A stretch of DNA of 64,000 nucleotides from assembly GCF_000421645.1 (NCBI RefSeq), contig NZ_ATXK01000002.1:372001-436000 (forward strand). Reading direction: 5' to 3'. Below are positions 9,964 through 18,477 of this stretch, piece by piece. The stretch comes from Aurantimonas coralicida DSM 14790. GTDB taxonomy: Bacteria; Pseudomonadota; Alphaproteobacteria; Rhizobiales; Rhizobiaceae. Position numbers and translations under genes: made by a program. Below the pieces are notes generated by a model. It did not search any database. It was given only the letters and a program-made list of their open reading frames with translations, and had not been told where the DNA came from. Positions within the stretch are counted from its first letter, which is position 1, and every line of letters begins with the position of its first letter.

Positions 9964-10518
9964 ATGAAGCGCCTCTTCGATTTCACCGCCAGCCTCGTCG
10001 GCCTTGTCTGTCTGGGCTGGCTGATCGGCCTTCTCGCGATCCTGGTGAGGCGGGACAGCGACGGCCCCGGCATCTATGCCCAGCCGCGTATCGGCCGCGA
10101 TGGCGCGGTCTTCACCTGCTACAAGCTGCGCACCATGCACCGGACCACCGTGTCGGCCGCCTCGCACGAGACGCCAACCTCGGCGGTGACCGGGCTGGGT
10201 CGCAGGCTGCGCGCCCTGAAGCTCGACGAGTTGCCGCAGCTCTGGAACGTCCTGAAGGGCGAGATGAGCTTTGTCGGCCCGCGGCCCTGCCTGCCGTCGC
10301 AGACCGTGCTGATCGAGGAGCGCGGCCGGCGCGGCGTCCTTTCGGTGCGCCCCGGCATCACCGGGGAGGCGCAAGTGCAGGGTGTCGACATGTCCGACCC
10401 GGTGCGCCTCGCCGAGATCGACGCGCACTATGTGAACAACCGCAGCTTCCTCGGCGATCTGAAGCTGATCCTGCAGACGGTGGCCGGCGGCGGTCGCGGC
10501 GACCGGGTGCGCGGCTGA
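9964..10518 (+). CDS. Undecaprenyl-phosphate sugar phosphotransferase (ExoY/WcaJ C-terminal type)
   Basis: Transfers a sugar phosphate from a nucleotide sugar to the lipid carrier, the first membrane step of polysaccharide synthesis. The 184-residue protein has one N-terminal hydrophobic helix (about 9-28), YKLRTM, LDELPQLWNVLKGEMSFVGPRP and RPGITG. These are the hallmark motifs of the small monotopic phosphoglycosyl transferases. It lacks the extra N-terminal helices of WcaJ, so it is the short ExoY/PglC type. The divergent epimerase at 8919-9845 may make or modify the sugar. No other glycosyltransferases are nearby. Confidence 0.9.
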   Translation: MKRLFDFTASLVGLVCLGWLIGLLAILVRRDSDGPGIYAQPRIGRDGAVFTCYKLRTMHRTTVSAASHETPTSAVTGLGRRLRALKLDELPQLWNVLKGEMSFVGPRPCLPSQTVLIEERGRRGVLSVRPGITGEAQVQGVDMSDPVRLAEIDAHYVNNRSFLGDLKLILQTVAGGGRGDRVRG

Positions 10519-10631
10519 GGCCGGCGGCTTACAACCACGCTGAAATCCGCTAGGTGTCCGGCGCGGAGCGGGGAGGGCTTCAATCCGTCCCGCCGCATGC
10601 GCGTCACCAGCAATCCGAGGATGCCAGCTCC

Positions 10632-11948
10632 ATGATCGAACGCGTCGGCTTCGCCGCCGAACTCGCCGCCTATACCGACCGGCATGGTCCGGTGACCATC
10701 GGTCTCGCCGGTGCCGGCCAGATGGGCACGGACATCGTCGTGCAGGTGGCGCTGATGACCGGCGTGCGGATCGGGGCGATTGCCGCCAACAGCCCGCGAC
10801 GTCCGACCGAAGCGATCGCCATGGCGGGCCATTCCGCCGACCATGGCAGCTTCGCCGCGAACGCCTCCGACATCGACCGGACCATCGAGGCGGGCCGCAT
10901 CGCCGTCACCGACGATCTCGGGGCGCTCTGCGCCGCCGGACGCATCGACGTCGTGGTCGACGCGACGGGAAGCCCGGAAGTGGGCACCTTCCTCGCGCTG
11001 GAGGCGATCCGCAACGGCAAGCATATCGTCATGCTGAATGTCGAGGCGGACATCACCGTCGGCCGCCTCCTGGCCCGCAAGGCGAAGGAAGCCGGCCTCG
11101 TCTATACGGGCTCGGCCGGCGACGAGCCGGCCTCGACGCTGGAGCTCATCGCCTTCGCCCAGAGCCTCGGCATGGAGATCGTCGCGGCGGGCAAGGGCAA
11201 GAACAACCCGCTGCGTCATTCCGCCATTCCCGAGGAATACGAGGAGGAGGCCCGCGCGCGGAACATGAATGCCCGCATGCTGGTCGAGTTCATCGACGGC
11301 TCCAAGACCATGGTCGAGATGACCGCCATCGCCAATTGCACCGGTCTGACGCCGGATGTCGCGGGCATGCACGGACCCGAGGCGACCAGCGAGAATCTGG
11401 GGCAGGTGCTCTGCACCACCGAGGATGGCGGAATCCTGTCGCGGTCGGGCTGCGTCGACTACACGATCGGCAAGGGCGTGGCCCCCGGCGTCTTCTGCGT
11501 GGTCAAGCCGCGCCATCCCCGCGCCATCGAGCGCATGGCCGATCTGAAGGTCGGTCCTGGCCCCTGTTTCGGCCTGATCCGGCCGTTCCACCTGACCAGC
11601 CTGGAGACCCCGCTCTCGGCGGTGCGTGCGGTCATCCACCTGCGGCCCGACATGGTGCCGATCGACCGCCCCGTCGGCGAATGCGGCGCGCTGGCCAAGC
11701 GCGGCCTGACGCCCGGCGAGACGCTCGGCCGGATCGGCGAGGCCGACTATCGCGGCTATGCCATGACCTGGGAGGACGGGCGCACGCGCCGGGCGCTGCC
11801 GATCGGGCTCGTCGAAAAGGCGAAGGTGGTGCAGCCGATCAGGGCCGGCGAGCTTCTGACCCACGACAATTGCGCCCCCGACGAGAGCCTGCTCGTCACC
11901 CGGATGCGGGCCGAACTCGATGCTGCCGATGGCCGCTTCGCAGCCTGA
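10632..11948 (+). CDS. NAD(P)-binding homoserine dehydrogenase-like protein with SAF domain (COG4091)
   Basis: A 438-residue oxidoreductase-like protein. The N-terminal Rossmann domain has GLAGAGQMGTDIV (around residue 25) and VVVDATGSPEVG. A middle domain resembles homoserine dehydrogenase, and the C-terminal 90 or so residues form a SAF-like domain. Members of this family occur in sugar and sugar-acid catabolic gene sets, but the reaction here is unknown. GAGGA precedes the ATG at 10632. The next gene, an endonuclease/phosphatase-fold protein, overlaps its end by 29 bases, so translation is probably coupled. Confidence 0.82.
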   Translation: MIERVGFAAELAAYTDRHGPVTIGLAGAGQMGTDIVVQVALMTGVRIGAIAANSPRRPTEAIAMAGHSADHGSFAANASDIDRTIEAGRIAVTDDLGALCAAGRIDVVVDATGSPEVGTFLALEAIRNGKHIVMLNVEADITVGRLLARKAKEAGLVYTGSAGDEPASTLELIAFAQSLGMEIVAAGKGKNNPLRHSAIPEEYEEEARARNMNARMLVEFIDGSKTMVEMTAIANCTGLTPDVAGMHGPEATSENLGQVLCTTEDGGILSRSGCVDYTIGKGVAPGVFCVVKPRHPRAIERMADLKVGPGPCFGLIRPFHLTSLETPLSAVRAVIHLRPDMVPIDRPVGECGALAKRGLTPGETLGRIGEADYRGYAMTWEDGRTRRALPIGLVEKAKVVQPIRAGELLTHDNCAPDESLLVTRMRAELDAADGRFAA

Positions 11949-12675
11949 ACCGGAAACCTCCGAACGCGGCGTCATCCGGGCGGTCACCTGGAACTGCCAC
12001 GGCTCGATCGGCGCCGATCGGCGCTGCGACCCGGAGCGCACCCTTGCGACCATCGCGCGGCTCGGCCCGGATATTCTGGCACTGCAGGAGGTCGACGGCC
12101 GTTCGCATCTCGGCCGCCGGCAGCGCGCCTTCGAGACGCTGGGGCAGGAGCTTCTGAAGACGGCGGGATCGCAGATCGTCGAAGCGCGCACCGTTCCGCG
12201 CGAGGATCGCGACTATGGCCATCTGCTGTGGTCGCGCTGGCCGATCGTCAGCGCGACGATCCATGCCCTGCCCGAACCCGGGGTCGAGCCGCGCGCTGCC
12301 ATCGAGGCCGTGATCGCCGCGCCGTCGGGGCACCTGCGCGTGCTGGCCTTCCATCTCGGTCTGCTGCGGCGCCAGCGGCTGGCGCAGGCGCAGTTCCTCG
12401 CCGAGCGCGTCGACGCGGGAGACATGCCGACGCTGGCGATGGGGGACGGCAACGATCTGAGGCTGGGGGGCGCGCTGCATGGCGCGCTGGCGCCGCGGCT
12501 GCCGGTGCACACCGCGCCGCGCTCGTTTCCGGCGCGCTGGCCGATGCTCCGGCTGGACCGGATCTACGCCTCGGAAGGGTTCTCGCTGGTCACGCATGGA
12601 CCGGGGCACGCCTCGCGGCCCGCGTCCGATCATCTGGCGGTCACGGCGGATCTCGCCTGGCCGGAGAGGGTCTGA
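11920..12675 (+). CDS. Endonuclease/exonuclease/phosphatase family protein
   Basis: A 251-residue protein of the metal-dependent EEP fold (DNase I, exonuclease III and phosphodiesterase-like enzymes). Family landmarks are VTWNCHG near the N-terminus, ALQEVDGR with the metal-binding Glu, the short MGDGND in place of the usual GDFN, LDRIYAS, and ASDHLAVTADL with the catalytic His. No signal peptide is seen, so it acts in the cytoplasm. It overlaps the end of the preceding oxidoreductase gene; a second ATG three codons in is an alternative start. The substrate is unknown. Confidence 0.85.
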   Translation: MLPMAASQPEPETSERGVIRAVTWNCHGSIGADRRCDPERTLATIARLGPDILALQEVDGRSHLGRRQRAFETLGQELLKTAGSQIVEARTVPREDRDYGHLLWSRWPIVSATIHALPEPGVEPRAAIEAVIAAPSGHLRVLAFHLGLLRRQRLAQAQFLAERVDAGDMPTLAMGDGNDLRLGGALHGALAPRLPVHTAPRSFPARWPMLRLDRIYASEGFSLVTHGPGHASRPASDHLAVTADLAWPERV

Positions 12676-12685
12676 AGGCGCGGGG

Positions 12686-13126
12686 CTAGCCGGACGGCTC
12701 GGTCTTGTCCGCCGCCTGATCGGGGCGGGTCGAGCGGATGACGATGTCAAGACCTTCGGCAAGGCACTTGCGACTGTCTTCGTCGAGCGGCTCGAGGGCC
12801 TCGCAGATGCGCTGCAAGGGGTCCTTCTTCAGCAGCGCGCGACCGCGGTCGGTCAGGCCCAGCTCCTCGGCGCGGCCGCGTCCGACGCTGCCCAGCTTGG
12901 TGACGTAGCCCTTGGTGATCAGCGTGCGCACGGTGCGGGCCACGGCGCCCGAGGCGAGACCCTGGAAGCGGGCGAGATCGATGGCCGTGCGCAACGGCAC
13001 GGGCGCGGAATGGATGTAGCGCAGGGCCGCCCATTGCGCCGGGAACAGCTTGGACGCGTATCCCTGCGAGTGAAGACGCCGGGCAATCTGCTCCAGCTGG
13101 CTGGCCAGATCCGTCGTGGGTATCAT
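12686..13126 (-). CDS. MarR-family transcriptional regulator
   Basis: A 146-residue winged-helix regulator. The DNA-binding core spans roughly residues 45-110, with AIDLARFQGLASGAVARTVR as the helix-turn-helix and KLGSVGRGRAEELGLTDRG as the wing. Proteins of this class usually bind small phenolic or oxidant signals as dimers and often repress themselves. Direct repeats of CATGCCTGC[CT]TGCA lie upstream, see the intergenic entry at 13127. Its target genes are not evident: it is tail-to-tail with the EEP gene and separated from the next gene by a 341-base gap. Confidence 0.88.
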   Translation of the reverse strand: MIPTTDLASQLEQIARRLHSQGYASKLFPAQWAALRYIHSAPVPLRTAIDLARFQGLASGAVARTVRTLITKGYVTKLGSVGRGRAEELGLTDRGRALLKKDPLQRICEALEPLDEDSRKCLAEGLDIVIRSTRPDQAADKTEPSG

Positions 13127-13467
13127 CGAAATTCCGCTGTCTTCCTGAGAACCCCGTCCGCATGCCTGCCTGCATCGAACCTTGCTGGGCGTGCATATAT
13201 GAGGATCGACGAAGTTTATCCAATCATGCCTGCTTGCAGTCCTAAGAAGCCGTGCAGGCAGTATTTAGAATTGTAAGTATCTCATGCGTCAGATCGTGGC
13301 GGGACTTGGTTTCGGACACGTGCCGTGCGTCCTGTCGTGGATAGAATGGCTCAGTCGCGCTTGCATCGAGGACGGCTGCGACCCGACCGCACGCAGATGT
13401 GCCTGCTCAATCCGGCGAGATTGAGGACGCCCCTGGGCGGCCGGTGCGCATGACGGCGCCCGCGGCC
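13127..13467. promoter_or_regulatory. Intergenic region upstream of the marR gene, with direct repeats
   Basis: No convincing gene is present in these 341 bases. CATGCCTGC[CT]TGCA occurs twice in the same orientation, at 13161-13174 and 13225-13238. The second copy also pairs with GCAGGCA at 13254-13260. The stretch around 13190-13275 is unusually AT-rich for this genome. These are candidate operator sites for the regulator that starts at 13126, which is an inference. Confidence 0.4.
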
Positions 13468-14193
13468 TCAGCCGGTTGTGCGCAGCCAGTAGACGCGGAG
13501 CGGCTGGGCCAGGACGCGCATGCCGTCCTCGGTCTCGGCTTCAGCCTCGAAGCGGGCTTCCACCGCGCTGCGATTGTCCGCAACGGCAGCCGCGCGCAGC
13601 GGATCGACGGCTTCCAGCCGCTCGATGAACTGGGCGACGTCGCGGAAGCGTTCGCTGCGCTGATAGACGACGTTGCCGCGCAGGACGAAGCTGCCGTTGC
13701 GCACCGCATCGGCCACCGCGACGCCGGCTGCCTCGCGGATCTCGCTCTCGTCCTCGACCGGGCGCATCGCCTCGAAATACGGGCCTTCCGCCAGGGGCTC
13801 GACGATCAGCACCGTGCCGGCCGGCTTCGTGACGCGCGCAGCTTCCGCAAGCGCCGTCGCCATGGCGGCGACCGGCACGTGGTGCAGGGCGTTGAGGATC
13901 ACGGCGGCATCGAAGCCGGAATCGTCGAAGGGGAGGGCTTCGGCCGCCGCCACTTCGAAACGGGCCTCGGGGACGTTGTCGCGGGCCGCGGCGATGGCCG
14001 CCTCGCTGGGGTCGATCCCGGTCACGGCGAAGCCGCGCTTCACGAGGCTGCGGGCAAGCGCACCGCGTCCGCAGCCGATGTCGAGCACCGAGCCGGCGGC
14101 TTCCCCGGCCAGCACCTCGCCGATGACGGCGGCGGTGTCGCCGGCCGTAAAGGCGGTGTTCAGGGCGCTCTGGAGGGTCTTCGGATCGCTCAT
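13468..14193 (-). CDS. Class I SAM-dependent methyltransferase
   Basis: A 241-residue methyltransferase of the UbiE/Methyltransf_11 type. VLDIGCGRGALARSL (about 36-50) is the SAM-binding motif I, GIDPSEAAIAAAR motif II, and DSGFDAAVILNALHHV motif III. The acceptor is unknown. The frame is open far upstream, but the ATG at 14193 has AGGAA eight bases before it, while the earlier ATG at 14211 has none. It lies 110 bases downstream of the glutathione transferase gene on the same strand and may share its transcript. Confidence 0.85.
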   Translation of the reverse strand: MSDPKTLQSALNTAFTAGDTAAVIGEVLAGEAAGSVLDIGCGRGALARSLVKRGFAVTGIDPSEAAIAAARDNVPEARFEVAAAEALPFDDSGFDAAVILNALHHVPVAAMATALAEAARVTKPAGTVLIVEPLAEGPYFEAMRPVEDESEIREAAGVAVADAVRNGSFVLRGNVVYQRSERFRDVAQFIERLEAVDPLRAAAVADNRSAVEARFEAEAETEDGMRVLAQPLRVYWLRTTG

Positions 14194-14303
14194 GGCCGGT
14201 TCCTGCAGCATGCGGGACAGGACGATTCCCACCCCGGCGCGACGATAACGGCCAGGAGCCGGCGAGCAAGGGCCGGAGCGCCGGGGCGCTCCGGCGGACC
14301 GGA

Positions 14304-14981
14304 TCAGCCGGCCGGGTAGTTCTGCGGGAACAGCGCCCGCAGGGCGGCTTCGTCGCGCTCCGACTTGAAGCCGACATCGCTGCCCACCTTGCGGGCCTCG
14401 GCCACGGCCGGCCGGGCATCGATGGCCGCGAACCAGCGCGACAGGTTCGGGTAATTGGCGAGTTCGCCTTCGCCCAGCACCATCTTCGCGCGGTCGATCC
14501 AGCCCCAGGCCGCCATGTCGACGATGGTGTAGTCGTCGCCGACGAAGAATTCGCGGCCGGCCAGATGGTCGTCCAGCACCTGGTAGTGCCGCTGGGCCTC
14601 GCGCAGATAGCGGTTGGCGGCATAGTCGGACTTGTCCTTGCCGACCGTGCGGAAATGCACCGACTGGCCGGAATAGGGGCCGACACCGGTGGCGATGAAC
14701 ATCAGCCAAGACAGGAGCTCGCCGCGATCCTCGGCCTTGCCGGCGAACTTGCCGTGCTTGTCGGCGAGATAGAGCAGGATGGCGTTGGAATCGAAGACGC
14801 GCTTGCCGTCGTCCTCGATCGCCGGCAGCTTGCCGTTGGGATTGATCTTCCGGAACGCGGCCTCGTGCTGTTCGCCCTTCAGCGTGTCGACCGGCGCAAG
14901 CTCGAAATCGAGGCCGGCTTCCTTGAGGAAGAGCGCGACCTTCATCGGGTTCGGCGTCGGGTGGAAGTAGAATTTCAGCAT
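14304..14981 (-). CDS. Glutathione S-transferase family protein
   Basis: A 225-residue cytosolic glutathione transferase-like protein. The thioredoxin-fold domain begins FYFHPTPNPMKVALFL and contains NPNGKLPAIED with the conserved cis-Pro and FDSNAILLYLAD for the gamma-glutamyl contact. An all-helical C-terminal domain follows (about 90-220), with FVGDDYTIVDMAAWGWI. Ser/Thr residues near the N-terminus would activate glutathione. I chose ATG 14981 because the family N-terminus starts there; ATG 14999 is six codons earlier and lacks a ribosome site. It is divergent from pncB. Confidence 0.87.
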   Translation of the reverse strand: MLKFYFHPTPNPMKVALFLKEAGLDFELAPVDTLKGEQHEAAFRKINPNGKLPAIEDDGKRVFDSNAILLYLADKHGKFAGKAEDRGELLSWLMFIATGVGPYSGQSVHFRTVGKDKSDYAANRYLREAQRHYQVLDDHLAGREFFVGDDYTIVDMAAWGWIDRAKMVLGEGELANYPNLSRWFAAIDARPAVAEARKVGSDVGFKSERDEAALRALFPQNYPAG

Positions 14982-15238
14982 CTGTGCGAGGTCCCCCATT
15001 GGCAGATTGTCGACCGCATATGCTGTGACAGAGGGGGCCGAAGGCAAGGACGACGCTGCGTTCATCGTTGGCCGCCGACGCGATGCCGAGCCGTCGCCAG
15101 TGAGCGGCCGGGCGGCAGGCGCTTCATCCGCACGCTTTATCCCGATGGGCAAGTCATGTAACGGCTTGGCGATGGACCCGCACGGAGGGGGTGCCGCAGG
15201 CATGGGCGGCGGCATCCGGGAACTTTGAGGAGGCCGGC

Positions 15239-16543
15239 ATGGTGGCCACGGATATCGCAACCCGGGTCTGGAGCCACACGTTCAAGCTCGACCCGATCGT
15301 GCGCAGCCTGCTCGACACGGATTTCTACAAGCTCCTGATGCTGCAGATGATCCGGGGGCAGCACCCGGACGTGCAGGCGACCTTCTCGCTGAACAACCGC
15401 TCGAAGCATGTGCGCCTCGCCGAGATCGTCGACGAGCAGGAGCTGCGCGAAAACCTCGACTATGTGCGCACGCTCTCCTTCACCAAGCGGGAGATGATCT
15501 GGCTCGCCGGCAACACCTTCTACGGGACGCGGCAGATCTTCCGGCCGGACTTCCTCGAATGGCTGGAGGATTTCCGCCTGCCGGAATACGAGCTGCGCCG
15601 GGTCGACGGCCAGTTCGAGCTGGATTTCCACGGTCCCTGGACCCACACCATGATGTGGGAGATCCCGGCGCTGGCGATCATCAACGAGCTGCGCTCGCGC
15701 GCCGCGATGAAGGATCTCGGCCGCTTCGAGCTCGACGTGCTCTATGCCCGCGCCAAGGCCAAGATGTGGGGCAAGGTCGAGCGCTTGCAGGCCCTGCCGA
15801 ATCTGCGCATTTCCGATTTCGGCACGCGCCGGCGGCACTCCTTCCTGTGGCAGCGCTGGTGCGTGGAGGCCCTGAAGGAAGGGCTCGGCGACCGCTTCCT
15901 CGGCTCCTCCAACGTGCTCCTGGCCATGGAAACGGATCTGGAGGCCATCGGCACCAACGCCCATGAACTGCCCATGGTGATGGGGGCGCTCGCCGGCAGC
16001 GACGCCGAACTGCGCCAGGCGCCCTACGAGGTGCTGCGCGAGTGGCAGAGCTACTATGGCGGCAACCTGCTGATCGTCCTGCCCGATACCTTCGGCACCT
16101 CCGCCTTCCTGCAGAATGCGCCGGAATGGCTGGCCTCCTGGACCGGCTTCCGGCCGGATTCCGCGCCCCCCATCGAGGGCGGCGAGGAGATCATCGCCTG
16201 GTGGAAGCGCATGGGGCAGGACCCCAAGGACAAGCTGCTGGTGTTCTCGGACGGCATGGATTCCGACACGATCGAGCGGACCTACCGGCATTTCGAGGGC
16301 CGGGTGCGCATGAGCTTCGGCTGGGGCACCAATCTGACCAACGATTTCCGCGGCGCCTCGCCCGAGCCGAGCACCGGGCTCGACCCGATCTCGCTGGTCT
16401 GCAAGGTGACGTCCGCCAATGGCCGGCCGGCGGTGAAGCTTTCCGATAATCCGGCCAAGACCAGCGGCGATCCCGAGGCTGTGGCGCGCTACCACCGGGT
16501 CTTCGGCGAAGCCGCCTATGCCGAGCGCGCGCTGGCGGTCTGA
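15239..16543 (+). CDS. pncB: Nicotinate phosphoribosyltransferase
   Basis: Converts nicotinate and phosphoribosyl pyrophosphate to nicotinate mononucleotide in the NAD salvage pathway, with ATP use. The 434-residue protein has [15 protein letters not shown] at the N-terminus, [11 protein letters not shown] carrying the His that is phosphorylated, and a C-terminal [11 protein letters not shown] phosphate-binding loop. Length is normal for bacterial PncB. GAGGAGG lies six bases before the ATG at 15239, which decides the start over an upstream in-frame ATG. It appears to be a single-gene unit, convergent with a LysR gene. Confidence 0.95.
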   Translation: MVATDIATRVWSHTFKLDPIVRSLLDTDFYKLLMLQMIRGQHPDVQATFSLNNRSKHVRLAEIVDEQELRENLDYVRTLSFTKREMIWLAGNTFYGTRQIFRPDFLEWLEDFRLPEYELRRVDGQFELDFHGPWTHTMMWEIPALAIINELRSRAAMKDLGRFELDVLYARAKAKMWGKVERLQALPNLRISDFGTRRRHSFLWQRWCVEALKEGLGDRFLGSSNVLLAMETDLEAIGTNAHELPMVMGALAGSDAELRQAPYEVLREWQSYYGGNLLIVLPDTFGTSAFLQNAPEWLASWTGFRPDSAPPIEGGEEIIAWWKRMGQDPKDKLLVFSDGMDSDTIERTYRHFEGRVRMSFGWGTNLTNDFRGASPEPSTGLDPISLVCKVTSANGRPAVKLSDNPAKTSGDPEAVARYHRVFGEAAYAERALAV

Positions 16544-16564
16544 ACAGGCCGGCATGACCGGTCG

Positions 16565-16642
16565 ATAACCCTGTCGCCGATGGCGGCGGGGAAATCCGTG
16601 TCGACGGCCGTGCTATGAATTGCTTATCATAAGCAGGGTTAT
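16565..16642. repeat. Nested inverted repeats between pncB and the LysR gene
   Basis: ATAACCCTG at 16565-16573 pairs exactly with CAGGGTTAT at 16634-16642. Inside the right end is a perfect palindrome, TGCTTAT-C-ATAAGCA at 16621-16635. The segment is AT-rich compared with its surroundings and lies between two convergent genes. It may end transcription from both sides or bind a protein; neither can be shown here. Confidence 0.55.
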
Positions 16643-16691
16643 TAGACCGCCGGCGCTGCATCGACACAGGGACGCCTGTCCAGGCTGCGCG

Positions 16692-17588
16692 TCAGCCGCC
16701 CGAGAGGCTGGCGGCGGTCGCCCGGATCTGGCCGGCGACCGCACTGACCCGCGCCGGCAGCACCCGGCCGCGGCGCTGGATCAGCCAGAGATCGTGGTGG
16801 CGGGGCTGCGGCAGCATCACGATGCGCAGCCTGTCGCGGCCGGGATAGGCCTCGACACCGCTGCGCGGCAGAAGCGTGTAGCCGATGCCTGCCGCAACCG
16901 GTGCCGGGATCTGGTTGATCTGGTTCACATGCGCCCGGACCTTGAGGCGATCGGCGCCCTTGAAGGCCTCCGGAAAGTTCAGCGCGAACAATTCGTCGGC
17001 ATAGGCGAAGCCGTCGGGATGGGCGATGAAGCCACGCGCGTCCAGATCGGCGAAACTGACGGGACGGTTCTCCGTGGCCGCCGGCAGGACGAGGCACAGC
17101 TCCTCGCGGCCCAGATGCTCCGCGGCGAGGCGCGCATGCCCCGGCGGATGATCGACAATGCCGAGATCGACGGCGCCGTCGGCAACGCCCGAAAGGACCC
17201 GCTCCTGGGGCGCGGCCTCCAGCCGGATCGTCAGTTGCGGCGCCGCTGCCATGCGCGGCAGAAGCTGCGGGAAGAGCCGCATGGCGAAGCTGCCCGAACA
17301 GGCGATCGCCACCGCTCCGACATCGGCATCGTCGCGCAGGATGGCCGCGCGCAAGGCCTGTTCCTCGGCGCGCCGCGCCCGCCCCATGGCTAGGACGACC
17401 TCGCCCGCCGGGGTCAGGCTGAAACTCTTGCCGTCACGGGTGATCAGCCTCTGACCGAGCTGCTCTTCCAGCTTGCGCAGATGCTGGGACACGCCCGGCT
17501 GGGTCATGGCGAGCCGACTGGCCGTCCGGGTGAAATGGCCGGTCTCGCAAAGCGTGGTGAAGGTCTCGAGCCATTGGGCGTTCAGCAT
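16692..17588 (-). CDS. LysR-family transcriptional regulator
   Basis: A 298-residue regulator with an N-terminal helix-turn-helix (about residues 5-65, including TASRLAMTQPGVSQHLRKLEE) and a periplasmic-binding-like ligand domain from about residue 90. It is closest in layout to ArgP/CbbR-like LysR proteins; the ligand is unknown. The divergent glyoxalase-like gene starts 103 bases away, and a long dyad in between (17597-17635) is the likely shared operator. That makes the glyoxalase-like gene its most likely target. Confidence 0.9.
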   Translation of the reverse strand: MLNAQWLETFTTLCETGHFTRTASRLAMTQPGVSQHLRKLEEQLGQRLITRDGKSFSLTPAGEVVLAMGRARRAEEQALRAAILRDDADVGAVAIACSGSFAMRLFPQLLPRMAAAPQLTIRLEAAPQERVLSGVADGAVDLGIVDHPPGHARLAAEHLGREELCLVLPAATENRPVSFADLDARGFIAHPDGFAYADELFALNFPEAFKGADRLKVRAHVNQINQIPAPVAAGIGYTLLPRSGVEAYPGRDRLRIVMLPQPRHHDLWLIQRRGRVLPARVSAVAGQIRATAASLSGG

Positions 17589-17596
17589 GGCTCATT

Positions 17597-17635
17597 GTGA
17601 AATGTTATGGAAAACCGTTCAAACGATAATTTCAC
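17597..17635. promoter_or_regulatory. Dyad operator between LysR and glyoxalase-like genes
   Basis: GTGAAATGTTAT at 17597-17608 mirrors ATAATTTCAC at 17626-17635, except for one extra base, with 17 bases between the arms. It is AT-rich and lies just upstream of the lysR start, where LysR proteins usually bind. Confidence 0.55.
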
Positions 17636-17691
17636 GCAAGGACAGCAAAGGCCTATCTCGGGATCAGCCAATTCCAGCGAAGGATCGCACG

Positions 17692-18189
17692 ATGCTCCCG
17701 ACACCCCGCAGCTTTTCCCATATCGGCCTGTCCGTCCCCGACCTCGACGCGGCCGTGACATTCTACACGGAGGTCATGGGCTTCTACACGATCATGGCGC
17801 CGACCACGGTGACCGAGGATGACAGCGACATCGGCCAGATGTGCACCGACGTCTTCGGCCCCGGCTGGCGGTCGCTGCGCATCGCCCATCTGGCGACGGC
17901 CGACCGCATCGGCTTCGAGCTGTTCGAATTCGACGGCAACGAGGCGCCCGACGACAATCTGCCGTTCCGCCGGCACGGCATGTTCCATTTCGCCATCCAG
18001 GACCCCGATCTGGAGGGGCTTCTGGCAAAGATCGTCGCGGCGGGCGGTCGCCAGCGCATGCCGGTGCGCGAATATTTCCCCGGCGAGAAGCCCTACCGGA
18101 TGGTCTATGTCGAGGACCCCTTCGGCATCGTCTTCGAGATCTACAGCCACAGCTACGAGCTGACCTATTCGGCGGGTGCCTACGCCTGA
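17692..18189 (+). CDS. VOC-family (glyoxalase/bleomycin-resistance-like) protein
   Basis: A 165-residue protein of two beta-alpha-beta-beta-beta modules. SHIGLSVPDLDAAVTFYTEV opens the first module and HGMFHFAIQDPDLEG the second; VYVEDPFGIVFEIYSHSY supplies the late Glu metal ligand. His and Glu ligands for a divalent metal are therefore present. The fold covers glyoxalase I, dioxygenases and resistance proteins, so the reaction is open. The ATG at 17692 has AAGGA eight bases upstream. It is probably under the divergent LysR regulator. Confidence 0.85.
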   Translation: MLPTPRSFSHIGLSVPDLDAAVTFYTEVMGFYTIMAPTTVTEDDSDIGQMCTDVFGPGWRSLRIAHLATADRIGFELFEFDGNEAPDDNLPFRRHGMFHFAIQDPDLEGLLAKIVAAGGRQRMPVREYFPGEKPYRMVYVEDPFGIVFEIYSHSYELTYSAGAYA

Positions 18190-18477
18190 TCCGGCCGATC
18201 CCCGGGCCCTACGGCACGAGCAGGCCGGCATCGTCTCCGGCGGTGCCGGCCTGTGCCGTTAGGGCGCGCCAGCCGGGCGCCTGTCCGCCTGCCGATGAAC
18301 GGTGCGTCGGGATTGCATTCGACGACCGGGACCACAGCTTAGGCGCATCACGGGACGCGGGACGTCCCGACCGACATTGCCGATGCCGGCCGACGCCGTG
18401 GTTCGCCACCGTCGGCCGTTGTCGTCGGCGGTCGCGGGCGAGAGCCCCGACCGATCCACATTATCCGGAAGGACACC

